This document shows positions 22,145 through 32,560 of a DNA stretch of 64,000 nt, in pieces. The DNA is taken from contig CAMZMU010000027.1 of the NCBI GenBank assembly GCA_947311845.1, positions 78,569,805 to 78,633,804 on the forward strand. The letters are read 5' to 3'. Under the pieces are notes generated by a model. It saw only the letters and a program-made list of their open reading frames with translations, did not search any database and had not been told where the DNA came from. The translations under genes and the position numbers were made by a program. Within the stretch, counting starts at the first letter, position 1. Each line of letters begins with the position of its first letter. This DNA comes from Poa pratensis (lineage: Eukaryota > Streptophyta > Magnoliopsida > Poales > Poaceae).

Positions 22145-22440
22145 GCGCCCCACAAGCAAATTCATCAAATCCATCAAATTCAACAATTTCACTAAGTGTT
22201 TCAGACTACAGTTTCAGAAATTCATGAAATCCATCAAATTCCTGCACTTTTAGAAATCCATCAAATTCATCAAATTCACTAAGAGTTCACCATATTACAA
22301 GGTTCAACGAAATCCATCAAATTCATGAAATTACAAGGTTCACAACTAATTCATCAAGTTTTCGACATTGCAAGGTTCACAACTAATCCGCACAGGTAGC
22401 CCACCATATTACAAGGTTCACACAAACCCAAAGTCCACGA
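22145..22440. repeat. AT-rich ATCCATCAAATTCAT-type repeats between the convergent MULE genes
   Basis: Short imperfect repeats of CATCAAATTCA and TTACAAGGTTCAC cover the stretch between the GC-rich array and the 3' end of the transposase gene. No coding sequence or terminator could be defined. Confidence 0.6.
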
Positions 22441-25400
22441 CATTACATTGTCCCTACTGAGTAAGACGTGGATACTTGCCCTTGCGCCTCGCTGGGTCTG
22501 GTTCCGCTCGTTCCTCCTCTCGTGCATGGTGATCCCTCTCACGCCTTCTCGCATCCGGCTCCTCTCGTGCATGGCGAGTACCTTCACCTTGTCCTCCCGC
22601 CTCCTCTCATGCACGGCGAGCCCTCTCACGCCTTCTCGCATCCAACTCCTCTTGTGCTTCCCTCTCATGCCTTCTCGCATCCAACATCCCTTGTGCACGG
22701 CGAGCACCTTCAGGTTGAGCCTCCTCTCGTGCACGGCGAGCACCTTCACCTTGGCCTCCCGACCCCTCCCTTCCAAGTTCGGCCTCAAACGCCGCCCACG
22801 CCTCATGGTACCTTCCATCCTCTAACGGCCCCTCCCTTGCACGTTCCGCCTCCCACGCCTCCCTTGCAACACGTGCCTTCTCAGTCTTCTCCCACCTCTC
22901 CATCTCGCGGAGCATCATTTCGTTCTTAGCCTCTAGTGCCTCAATTTTCGCTTGCTCATTCTCCTTCTTGGCCCGCTCCTCTTCACGATCTTTCTCCCAG
23001 AATCGCTCCCACGCCTTGTCAGTCATATTTTTTACCTCCCACCGGTAGAGGCCAGTTTGCTCAAAGTCTATCCACCGGTAGTATTGGCAAATAGGCGGAG
23101 GTGACTGCAAACATAATAGCGAGTCAAAACATGCAACTAGATAAAGATAAATTCTTTACAATAGAGGCGGAGGAGACATTTACCCGCGGACGCTCAATAA
23201 TATTTGTTTGCTTCGGCTTCGTTTTGTTTGCTTCGACTTGTTTTTTGTTGGCTTCGGCTTCTCCCAAGCATAGTTCGGGCACATCCAGAACCTCCTTCCT
23301 CTTCTATCGTCCCAATCGCTGGACTGCTTCATCTTGCAAACGTCACCACACCAACAAGTCGGCGCATCATGCCCGAATCGACTGTCAATGCTGTGTTGCC
23401 ATGCCACCGGCTTCTCCTTCAGATCGGAACAGTCCATCCCTACAAAATTGCAAGTTTAAACTTAGTTGACAGTAAAATGGAACAATTGAAAATAAGAAAT
23501 AACAACCAAATAAATTTTAGTCATACCAATCATCTACGTCTACCACCTCTACCGCCACTGTGCCTACCCCCTCGTAGCTCATCAAACATTGATGTACGCC
23601 TACCGCCACCGCGACCGCCACGATGAGAATGACCATGTTGGCTATCACCATGGTGGCTTGTGCTACCACCGCCATCGCCATGTTGAGAATGACCATGTTG
23701 GCTACCACCATGGTTGCTTGTGCTACCACCGCCACCGCCACCGCCATGTTGAGAATGACCATGGTGGCTTGTGCTACCACCGCCACCGCCATGTTGAGAA
23801 TGATCATGGTGGCTTGTGCTACCACCGCCACCACCACCGCCACCATGTTGGACACCTTTCGATCTCTTGTTTCGACTACAACCTCTAGTGTTGTGCCCAC
23901 CACCATTGCATTCTCCACAACGGGCAGCCACACGAGGCTCCTGAAAATGTTGGTTGCCCCACTCTCGGAGACCTCCTGCACCCCATGCGTCCATGTCATT
24001 TCTAAAACGTTTTGTCTTCCGTCTTCCCCATTTCGTCACCTTCAGTATTGGATCGGGCCATAGTTGAATGCCATGATATTCTGGCCATTGTGATTGGTCA
24101 AAGTAAGGTTCAAATCTCCCGCCCATGTCTCCTTGGTAGCCTCGATCGAGTACTCGGACAACCTAACCGGATCAACGTATCCCACTTTTCTAATGCGTGC
24201 CGCGTCCGCAAGTGCGAGCAAGGGAGATGAAGCAACTGAGGCCTTGGCACGAGCACAAACATTGCTTTAGCAAGACTTTGCACGCACGCCCTCCGTGTTG
24301 CACACCACCTACCGTGGTGCCTCCTGGCTCATTGACTTGGTAAATCCACTCGTTGTTGTCAAAACATTGGGCTGTATTGGTCTCCGCCTTCCTTAACTGG
24401 TATGTCATCCATTTGTCTGCTTCAGGTGGATACTTGTACTTCTTCTTGTGCTTGTTCTTCCCTTCCATCTGCTCAAACGTTTCCTCACTATATTTTTGAA
24501 AATACTCATTCAACTTGTCGAATGTGTATTGAACTATTGCTGTCACGGGCAACCACGGACTCCTCTGAGCACATTGTTGAAACATTCTGCCATGTTGCTT
24601 GTCATGTCACCGTACCTCCTACCGTCGGTGTCAAATGCTCTAGTCCACTTGTGCCTCATAGACGCATGCCTATCTAGGAACTCTCGACCCCCCGGCGATG
24701 TGAGAGTTAGCAACCTGTTGTACAATCTCACAAAATGCCGCTCGGTGAAAGCGAGACAACAATCTTTTAGATCATCAGATAGCTCCTTATTTCCGCATGC
24801 CCTATAGAAGTTGGACACAAAATGCCTCATGCACCATCGATGGTGCAAAGGAGCATGCCCGGGAATATCAATCTCCACCGCATTGAGTATGCCTTGGTGG
24901 CGGTCCGAGATGACACATACCTCTCTTTGAGGCTCAAATACCTTTGTTCTCACTAGACCCATGAACCACTCCCAGTTGTCCTGGTTCTCCGCCGTCACCA
25001 AAGCAAAAGCCAACGGCAACAACCGGTCGTTAGCATCATGAGCTACGGCAATCAAAAGTGTGCCCTGTACTGGCCTGTCAAGAATGTGCCATCCACGGAG
25101 ACAACCGGTCTACAATGCTTGAATGCCCTTATGCATTGCCCGAAAGCCCAAAATGCACGGCCAAAGACACGGACGGTTGCACCGTTGTAATCCCTAGTCT
25201 TTTGGCCAAAGGGCTCCACACACGTAACCATGTCCGGATTTGTAGCAGCCATAGCTCCCAACAATCTAGGAAGTCGGTTGTATGCTTCCTCCCAGTCACC
25301 ATACAACATCTTGAATGCGGCTTGCTTGGCCCTCCATGCCTTCCCATACTTCACCGAGTAACCAAACATGTCTTTCACCGTGTCCATGATAGCCCTCACC

Positions 25401-26590
25401 GAAAAAGTGGGGAATGCCTCTATGGAATTGGAAAGTCTATAGCCGATGAAATCGGAGGTTAGTTGCCGATGAATGTCCTTCGCATCCTTGTCATCATCAT
25501 CATCATTGCCACTACACATGTGAGTTGACACACATTTTTTTAGAACCCATTGAGAGGTTCCCTTGATAGGTCTTGCACGCACAATCCACGGACACCCATT
25601 ATGCGCGTCATCACACTTAACCGTGTAACGCTTCTTGACATCCGAGTGAACCACTTTGTATGGTCTAAAGTACTTAACCGCATACTCCTTGAGCCATGTC
25701 TTCAATTCCAACAAGCTTTCAAACTTCACTCCCTCAGCAATACCATAGTTTTTGGGATTACGATCCTTCTTCGAAGTTGGCCTTGGTTCAAGAATTTTAC
25801 TCGTGCCACCATCAACCACGGCTTTATCGGCGAGACTAAGATCACGGAACAATGGTAACGATGATCCCGGCCCACTACCTTCTTGAATATTTCGGCTTCT
25901 TTAGCAGTGAACCCATCTTCATCAACATCTTCTTCGGGACCGTCGTCATCCGAGTCCGATGCATAGCATCGGTTATAAGGGATGTCATGGTCCATGTCCT
26001 CATGCCTACAATTTGTCTCCACATCACCAATATCATTTTTATGAAGCTCATACTCCGATGCGTCGCTCTCCTCCTCCGATTCTTCATATTGGTCACTTTG
26101 AATTGGGCTTGAAGGTTGGCTCCTTTCGTGTTCGGTCATTGTTGGTTGGCTAAAATCATGTTGAGTCATTGGAGGTGGACTCGACGTTGGATAGTACACT
26201 TCATGCGCATGAGGTGCTCATTTTGAACCGGCCTCCTAACGTCATGTTCGGAGGCACACCGGTTCAAGTCAAACGTCTTGGTGGCAAACAACTCAAGAGC
26301 CTTGTCTTGAGATGCCGCACCGTCTCCTTATATGCACTCCAACACAACTCGGAGTTGAGAGGCATAATCTTCCAACGAAGATGCATTCCGAACCCAACAT
26401 TATGCCTTCCCTCCAAAGAAAGAACATCATTTGGATCCGTCCAATTCAATGCAATCCGCACTCTCTCCACAACCTCGGCATAGCTAGGACTATGGCCAAA
26501 CACCACCACTTTCTCCTCCGAGTCATGCTCCACATTGCCTTTCAAAAAGGCCTCCTTGTCCACATGATGAACACTAACCATTTTCTCCAT
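22440..26590 (-). pseudogene. mudrA-type MULE transposase with zinc knuckle and GRF-like finger
   Basis: The minus strand from ATG 26590 carries, in order, an N-terminal PB1-like region (26590-26260), an acidic linker (26190-25880) and the MULE transposase core. The core shows VVSVDGTFLTGQ (first Asp), VISDRHQGILNAV (second Asp), HHRWCMRHFVSNFYRA, and SNMAECFNNVLRG (Glu). A SWIM-like HLPCSHL region follows near 24210, then a CX2CX4HX4C knuckle (CGECNGGGHNTRGC, near 23910), Gly/His-rich repeats, and a GRF-type finger with CWCG and GRRFWMCPNY (23260-23350). CQYYRWID and a charged coiled coil (23090-22610) end it. The protein would bind and cut MULE ends in the nucleus. Single-base frameshifts near 26300, 26205, 25855, 25055, 24560 and 24250 break it, although all three catalytic residues remain. 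Confidence 0.88.
23589..23860 (-). repeat. Coding minisatellite for Gly/His/Ser-rich linker in mudrA
   Basis: On the plus strand, GAATGACCATG, GTGGCTTGTGCTACCACC and short GCCACC runs repeat about five times. On the minus strand they encode repeats such as GGGGSTSHHGHSQHG between the zinc knuckle and the GRF-like part. Unit number is likely to vary between copies. Confidence 0.8.
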
Positions 26591-27274
26591 CTAAAAAAAT
26601 TTACAAAAACCGAATGCATCAAATGATTGATACATTGCACTAAGCTATGCATTTCAAACAAAATAATTTACTTATCTTAATTTTAAGTCAAGTCATTATG
26701 CACTAACCCTAACTAAATCTAGCTCACTAACTACATCTAACAAAAACCCTAACCCTAACCTACAATCAACAGCCCAACACTTCATATCCATCATACCCAC
26801 ACACATTGACCAATATTATCAACAAATAACCACAAATTTGTCCTCATATTCAAATTCTAGGGTTTCCAAGATCTACACAATGTCTCCAAATTGGAAGATT
26901 TCTATTGGAAAAACAAGGAGGATGGGGAGAGTACCTTCTTGCACGTAGGGGAGCCGAAATCCACGGAAAAATCACACCAAAAGGATGGATTTGAGGGGGG
27001 TGTGTTGGGGTGTGTTGGGAGTGTGCTCTTCCTTTGTTTTGTGAGAGAAGAGAGTGAGGGAAAAGAGGAGGCTGGTGGGGCACGGGCTGGGGTTGATTTT
27101 TTTACAGAATGTGTGGCGCCCCAGCCACCGGCGCCACACATGTATGTGTGGCTCCCCCATCTCCGGCGCTACTTAACCGGGCTGGGACCCGCCTTGCCAC
27201 GCTGGCAGATGTGTGGCGCCCCAGACGGGGGAGTGGTGCTTACATGTGTGGCGCCCAGATGGGGTAGTGGTGCA

Positions 27275-27390
27275 TACATGTGTGGCGCCCCGGTGCGGGA
27301 GCCACACAAAAGGCTTAGTTTTCGAAAAAATTCAAAAAAGGGTTATTTTTGATGAAGTTTCGGCAAAGGGTTAATTTTGTCAAATTTCAC
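27275..27390 (-). repeat. MULE right terminal inverted repeat
   Basis: Reversed, this begins GTGAAATTTGACAAAATTAA and matches 17846-17961 with few differences. The subterminal region 27108-27274 has several GTGTGGCGCC motifs. The 9-bp duplicate TCCACAGTG follows at 27391-27399. Confidence 0.88.
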
Positions 27391-27399
27391 TCCACAGTG

Positions 27400-28240
27400 T
27401 GATCGATGCCCAAAACCTGAAAAGTTTGCCACCTCAGCAGCGATGCCAAGAGAAATATCTTAGGATCCGATCACACAGCGTGTTGGTGCCCATAAAAAAA
27501 GTCAAGCCGGACCCATGTTGTGACAGAGCTAATCCCCACCTTCCCTTCACGTGAGTTCCCTCGTCCTTCACCCCACGATCAAGCTGGACAATGAACGAGA
27601 TCAATATTTTCATAGTTGATGAATTGAGCAGAGCGGAGCACAGACGTCAACACAGACGAACAGGAATATTTCAGAACTGACAGTAGAGTCTAGAGCAGAG
27701 CGGTGGAGCTGTTTGCCCCCTCCCCTACACACGCCCTTACCAGTTACTGAATGGAAGAATTAACTAACCATCTCATCTGGAGACGCGACACGTGCACATG
27801 GTTGGTGATCAACGAAGATTATATTCTATCCTGCACCTGCACCCGACATGAACAAAACAGGATAGCCAGCCGGTACGTGCTGTTCCCTGGAGAAGCAACT
27901 TGTACTGCACTGTATTAGTTTACCAGTGAAACTGAAATCACGCAGTTTACACGTATCTTTCTGCCAGGATGAAACCTGCACCACCAGTGAGTTTTCGCAT
28001 CGTAATTTGGCACAGATGGAACATCGATATTCTGTCAAGGGTGGCTCGGATTTTATCGATGCCAATTTCAGGATGCATGGTTATTCTAATGCATGATAAT
28101 TTGATAAATGTTAATACAAGTTTTACCATGGTTGGCGATTTTAGGGACCGTCGAAGATGTCGATCCAACGGGTGGAAAAATTGGAAGTATTAGGGAGTAC
28201 TAAAAAAAAGTACTACTGATTTCTCGGTACAAAAATATTA
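27400..28240. other. Intergenic, nothing recognised
   Basis: Mixed-composition DNA between the MULE and the F-box fragment, with no supported ORF, repeat or RNA gene. Confidence 0.5.
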
Positions 28241-28242
28241 AT

Positions 28243-28918
28243 TTGTTTAATTTCGTCTCCATCTTTCTCACACATGACGACCCGACACCTCACCGGAAAA
28301 GAATCCCCTTTTTCCGGCCGCCAGCGACGCGCCGGCGAGCTCGTCCCAACGGTGGAACGCTCGCCCACCACCCCCACCATGACGGAAACGGCGGGTCCAG
28401 ACATGGCGCGCGCGTCTCGCACGACCGCGGTCATCGCCTACCTGCACGACACGCGGCCACTGCATCCTCCTCGGCCGACCTCCGCGCCAAGCTTGCCGAT
28501 TTTTGGCCTCTCTTACCTGCACACCGGAGGGGAACGGCGAGCAGCGACCGTGTGCGGGCGAGCTCGTGTAGCGGAGAGAAGGAGTGGAACTGGGGCCATC
28601 TTCTCAGGCGGGAGCAGCGGCTCGGGGGGCGGTGGCGGAGGCGGAGGCGGGAAGACCGAGACGACCTCTCCTGCATGACATCGCCTCCCCGCATGCTCCT
28701 GCTCGACATCGTCTCCCGCCTCCCTGCCAAGGACACCGCGCACACCGCCGTCCTCTCCACCCGCTGGCGCGCCATCTCGGTCTCCACGCCTCTCCTCCTA
28801 AGCGACGCCCACCTCCTCCCCGCGGCCACTGCTGGCCTCCGACATCATCCAACTCGCGTCGCATCACCGCCGCCGTCTCCCGCGTCCTCAAGGCACACCC
28901 GGGGCATATCATGGTACT
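28243..28918 (+). pseudogene. F-box protein, N-terminal exon fragment
   Basis: The GC-rich plus-strand frame contains MLLLDIVSRLPAKDTAHTAV followed by LSTRWRAISVSTPLLLSDAH, an F-box of the grass FBX/FBD type, which binds Skp1 in SCF ubiquitin ligases. A frameshift near 28840 is needed to continue into AAVSRVLKAHPGH, ending at ATCATG|GTACTT, a likely donor at 28918. No downstream exon (LRR or FBD) was found before the hAT element at 29332. The region upstream of the F-box within the frame is low-complexity Gly/Arg. The usual start and the second half are missing. Confidence 0.65.
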
Positions 28919-29331
28919 TATTGTCACCAATTCATGTTTCGTTTACATTTTTATGGATTTCTTGCATGTTATTCTAGTAGAAATGATCCTGATTGACTGC
29001 ATAGATTACTTCATGTCAGTTATCTCAACTATTCTCTACGGTCTTTTGGTATCTTTAGTCATAGTGCTCTGCTTCTTTCGGTATCTAATAAATATTTTCT
29101 ATTTTCTCACTTTGTTCATTCAAGCTACCAGTATTCGATAGGATGTTAAACTGGCATGCATTGGTTATTGGAGACTTATGAAAACACACATCAGTAAACT
29201 AAAGTAGCACATTCAAGTTGACAGTGAGTATACATGCTTTGCTTGTAGTTTGTATGCAGTTATCATGGGTTTTACAAAAATTCCGTGAATATATCATATA
29301 TTCAGGCATTTTTTCAGTTGTAGCTCTATAT

Positions 29332-29356
29332 CAGAGGCGGAGCGCGCAGCAGTCAG

Positions 29357-29387
<31 letters not shown>

Positions 29388-29531
29388 CCCCCAGCCCACG
29401 AATTTTTTAAACATTGATATTTAGCCTCCCCCCCCCCCCCCCCCCCCCCCCCCCAATTCTGGCCCAGCAAGACTATGTGGCCCTTGCCCCCCCCCCCCCC
29501 CCCCATGAGCTTGGCCCAAGCTCCGCCACTG
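29332..29531. mobile_element. Miniature hAT element with poly-C core (200 bp)
   Basis: The ends CAGAGGCGGAGC and GCTCCGCCACTG are inverted, and the flanks are an exact 8-bp duplication CTCTATAT (29324-29331 and 29532-29539). The interior has three poly-C runs of up to about 30 bases, which create fake Pro/Gly ORFs. It carries no genes. Confidence 0.88.
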
Positions 29532-29788
29532 CTCTATATTAGAGAACAGTAATTAAAACATGCTGTAAACCGATCAGGAATTAATGGATTGGATTGGCCT
29601 GCCTTGCAACTAAATCCTTCAAAATGTAATAACATTCCAGATCGGTTAGACCAAAAGTACTAGTATACCATTAATACGAGAATACAGCAGAACATAAGTA
29701 CAATCATAAATTGAGGAACACAATAGTATCTATATTGTCATATGCTATGAAGACCCGACCATCTGAAACTGCCAAACATTGTGAACTT

Positions 29789-29985
29789 TCATAGTTCCTT
29801 GTACGGGCTTGACTTATGACGTCCTTTTTTCGTACCCCTGCGTGGTCTGCCCTCCACACGTTCAGGAATAGCGTTTGTGGCAAATTGATCTATGACGGGG
29901 TTTGTAGCTAGTGCTGGTTGAATCCTCCTTGGGCGTCCAGGTTTTCGCTTTGTGTTGTTGGATGCCTCGGGTTTGTTGACATCAT
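29789..29985 (-). pseudogene. C-terminal exon with two AT-hook-like motifs
   Basis: The minus strand is open from about 29985 to a TGA at 29789. It encodes KRKPGRPRRIQ and later EGRPRRGTKKGRHKS, both with the Arg-Gly-Arg-Pro/Gly-Arg-Pro core of AT-hooks that bind the minor groove of AT-rich DNA. A compatible acidic stretch (ECFAADDDIQEISPQDDADR, 31005-30895 minus) lies beyond an inserted element at 29989-30891, so the two may be halves of one gene. The parent family is not recognised; there is no start codon and the 5' part may be cut by the Copia element. Confidence 0.5.
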
Positions 29986-29988
29986 CTA

Positions 29989-30891
29989 GAGGGCCGGTCC
30001 AAACATATTTTGGACCCGGGGCAATTAAAAATGTTATATTTACACTAAAATTGTATACTTATTTGCGAAATACTTTTATCAACTATAATCTTAGCACATA
30101 TAATTTTCTATCAATCATTTGTCATAGTAAACCACATTTGATGTTGCTAATATTAATTATATCATTCCTTATTAAACTATTCCAATGTCTATCAATGAAT
30201 AATATGTCATGATAATTTACACATTTTAATAAAAAAATCTTCATGAATTATTTTCATATTTACATAACTTATATGTTCTTTATTTTTATGTGTGTATACA
30301 CGCATGTGTATTCAACTCCATTTAATATCCTTAATATCATGGTAGAGACATGTACAATCTAATAACTAAATATATTAATAGTAGTTTCTCGTGTATGATT
30401 ATATAAGCACATTTGAATAAACTTATAGAGTATAAATTGAAATTTCAACAATAGTCTTCCAAATTTGGTATGTGAGAAGTTGAAATTATAGACATGCTCT
30501 CTACTATTGAAATATCATCGATCTATGTTTTCAATCTGATATACTCGTCTTTAAAGCACTTTGTATCATCTGGTGTATGCAAGAAATAATATCCATTTCT
30601 CAAATAAAAGATAAGGCAGAAAATTAAACATGAGAATCCCGTATAGACAAATTTGAGTTTAAACATTCACATAAAAAAGACTGATAGTCTATCTAAAATA
30701 TGTCGTCGTTGATCGGATTGGTTATTTCTATGTGTTACACGATATTTGACCATTATGTCGATTTGAACCTGCAAATTAATATTTGTAAAGCAATGAAAAT
30801 TACTATCATGTTCTATTATGCCTCTAAGGGGCCCTTTTCTTGTAGGGCATGGGGCGGTCGCCCCCTTTGCCATGCCTATGGGCCAGCCTTG
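29989..30891. mobile_element. Possible non-autonomous DNA element, degraded ends
   Basis: The left end GAGGGCCGGTCC and the reversed right end CAAGGCTGGCCC resemble the CAGGGCCGG termini seen on some plant DNA transposons. The core is AT-rich and non-coding (30000-30830). It separates two pieces of a minus-strand reading frame. No convincing target duplication was found, so the boundaries are tentative. Confidence 0.4.
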
Positions 30892-31123
30892 GGCAGATGT
30901 TCTTTTTGTTGGCATCATTTGGATGGCTGAGTTCTTTTCTATCGGCATCATCTTGAGGGCTGATTTCTTGGATGTCATCGTCTGCAGCAAAACATTCATC
31001 AATCGACTCTAAAGCAAGCCTAATTCAGCAAACAGTCATTGGAAGCTCAACAATTCTCTAATTTCAAAATTTACTTCAGAATTTAGACATCCACACAAAC
31101 AGAAGGGCACTGTATGATCCTAT

Positions 31124-32002
31124 TGTCGAATATATAAGCAATTTAGCTATTGATTTAATCCGCGAAAACAGTAAATAGTTTATGACTAGAATAACCAGAA
31201 TTATACTAATCATGCAATCTACTTGAATAGTAGATAAATAGAACGAATCTAAAGCAACTACTACAAGCAGAAACTGTAGCAGTATCGTAAACAGGAAGAT
31301 CAAGTAATCATACGGTGCAGCGGCAGCCGAAGCGTTGGCGTTGCTGTTGTCGCCCATGTCATCGATGAAGAGGCTGCCGATGTTGGGGAAGAAGTCATCG
31401 TTGGGGAAGAACTCGATGCCAGTAGTCGCGTGAGTGCGCTCCCCAAAAACCTGATCGCCCCTCTCCCATACAGGATCACAAGATGCGGGGTTCCAGAGGC
31501 CTACTGTCCCTTCAACCGGTGCATGCCGGAAAACAGGATGGAGAAGACTTGGAAGACGGCGGCGCAAGGTTATGGAACGGTGGTGCGAGACCATGTGTTG
31601 CGTATCTGTGCCAAAATTGGCTTGGTTCGGTTTTATATAGTGCAGGTTGGGAGTCAAAGCAGCCCTCATAAACGGGTCCGTTTATGATTTAGAAACTGCC
31701 GTATTAAACACGTCCGTTTATGAATTAAAAATGGTCACAATAAACGTGTTTGTGAATCAGAAACGACTGTATTAACCGTGTCTGTTAATGAATTAGAAAC
31801 GGCCGTAATAAACATGACCGTTACTAATTAATCAATGACTCATTAACCGTGTCTGTTAATGAATTAGAAATGGCCGTAATAAACGTGACCGTTACTAATT
31901 AATCAATGACTCATTAATTTTCCCAATTAACAAAATATTATAATGTGCCAATGAGAATTTTTGAAATTATCTTGGGCTAGTAAATACTAGCAAATTCCAA
32001 CA
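31124..32002 (-). repeat. Copia 3' LTR
   Basis: 879 bp, similar throughout to 35594-36470. It contains the seven-unit 35-36 bp U3 repeat block (31673-31920) and the same LTR-borne reading frame ending in MGDNSNANASAAAAP. A G-rich polypurine tract lies next to it at 32003-32015. Confidence 0.93.
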
Positions 32003-32015
32003 ATCCCCCACAAAG
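32003..32015 (-). other. Copia polypurine tract
   Basis: Minus-strand TTTGTGGGGGAT lies directly before the 3' LTR start TGTTGGAATTTG, the expected place for the plus-strand DNA primer. The run is short but purine-rich. Confidence 0.65.
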
Positions 32016-32560
32016 TCTCATTGGCTAATATCTCATCATTCACTTCCAAAACATTGTTTTATATACCGGTACTCAGTGGAGACTGTTAAGTTGAACTTCC
32101 ACTTAGAAACTTATACTACACTAGATCACAACTTGGATAGTGGACTATGCCTTGAACTACAAGTTTGCTGCGACTTAGTTTCACACAAGCCCTTGAGCAA
32201 TACTGAGCTGCCGCAAGGCTTCCCCGCGGGTGGAGCTTATGCGTCATACTCCAAGACCTTTCATGAGTTTATTAAAGAGCACCCAACTCTCACGGACTGC
32301 GACATTTAACAGTCAGACTCATATAGGTGTATTCCTCAAGAGATGCTCTGCAGGACAACATCTCCGCTTATAAAAGTAAGCCACTTGGAATACATTAAGA
32401 TAAATATCAACCTGCCATACAGAATAGAAGAGTATTGCATCTTCATGGAGTGGGAAATATAATATAAGGATACTCTCCTCTCAGCTGCCCAACAGCATGT
32501 CTCCCACTTCAAATTCACGGGATCTCCGATCACATAGAGTAGGTTACCCATGTGGACAAC

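Larger units (their letters stand above)
17846..27390. mobile_element. Complete Mutator-like element (MULE), 9.5 kb, with PMD gene
   Basis: Terminal inverted repeats of about 115 bp begin GTGAAATTTGACAAAATTAA on both sides. The 9 bases TCCACAGTG are duplicated exactly outside them (17837-17845 and 27391-27399), the Mutator hallmark. Inside are a plus-strand multi-exon plant-mobile-domain gene (18686-21323) and a convergent minus-strand mudrA-type transposase (22440-26590). A GC-rich array (21600-22140) lies between. The intact TSD and similar TIRs suggest an insertion of moderate age, but both genes carry frameshifts, so this copy is unlikely to move alone. Confidence 0.92.

Noticed and set aside
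22448..22929. Plus-strand ORFs of 125-153 codons opposite the mudrA tail
   Set aside because: They are antisense to the repetitive coiled-coil coding region; the minus frame carries the recognisable protein.
26735..26760. Telomere-like ACCCTAACCCTAACC
   Set aside because: Only two to three units inside the MULE leader; too short for an interstitial telomere array.
28431..28930. Minus-strand Arg/Gly-rich ORFs over the F-box fragment
   Set aside because: Antisense shadows of a GC-rich exon; only the plus frame has an F-box.
29294..29506. Gly-rich or Pro-rich protein at the poly-C tract
   Set aside because: Produced by homopolymer C/G runs in a hAT MITE.
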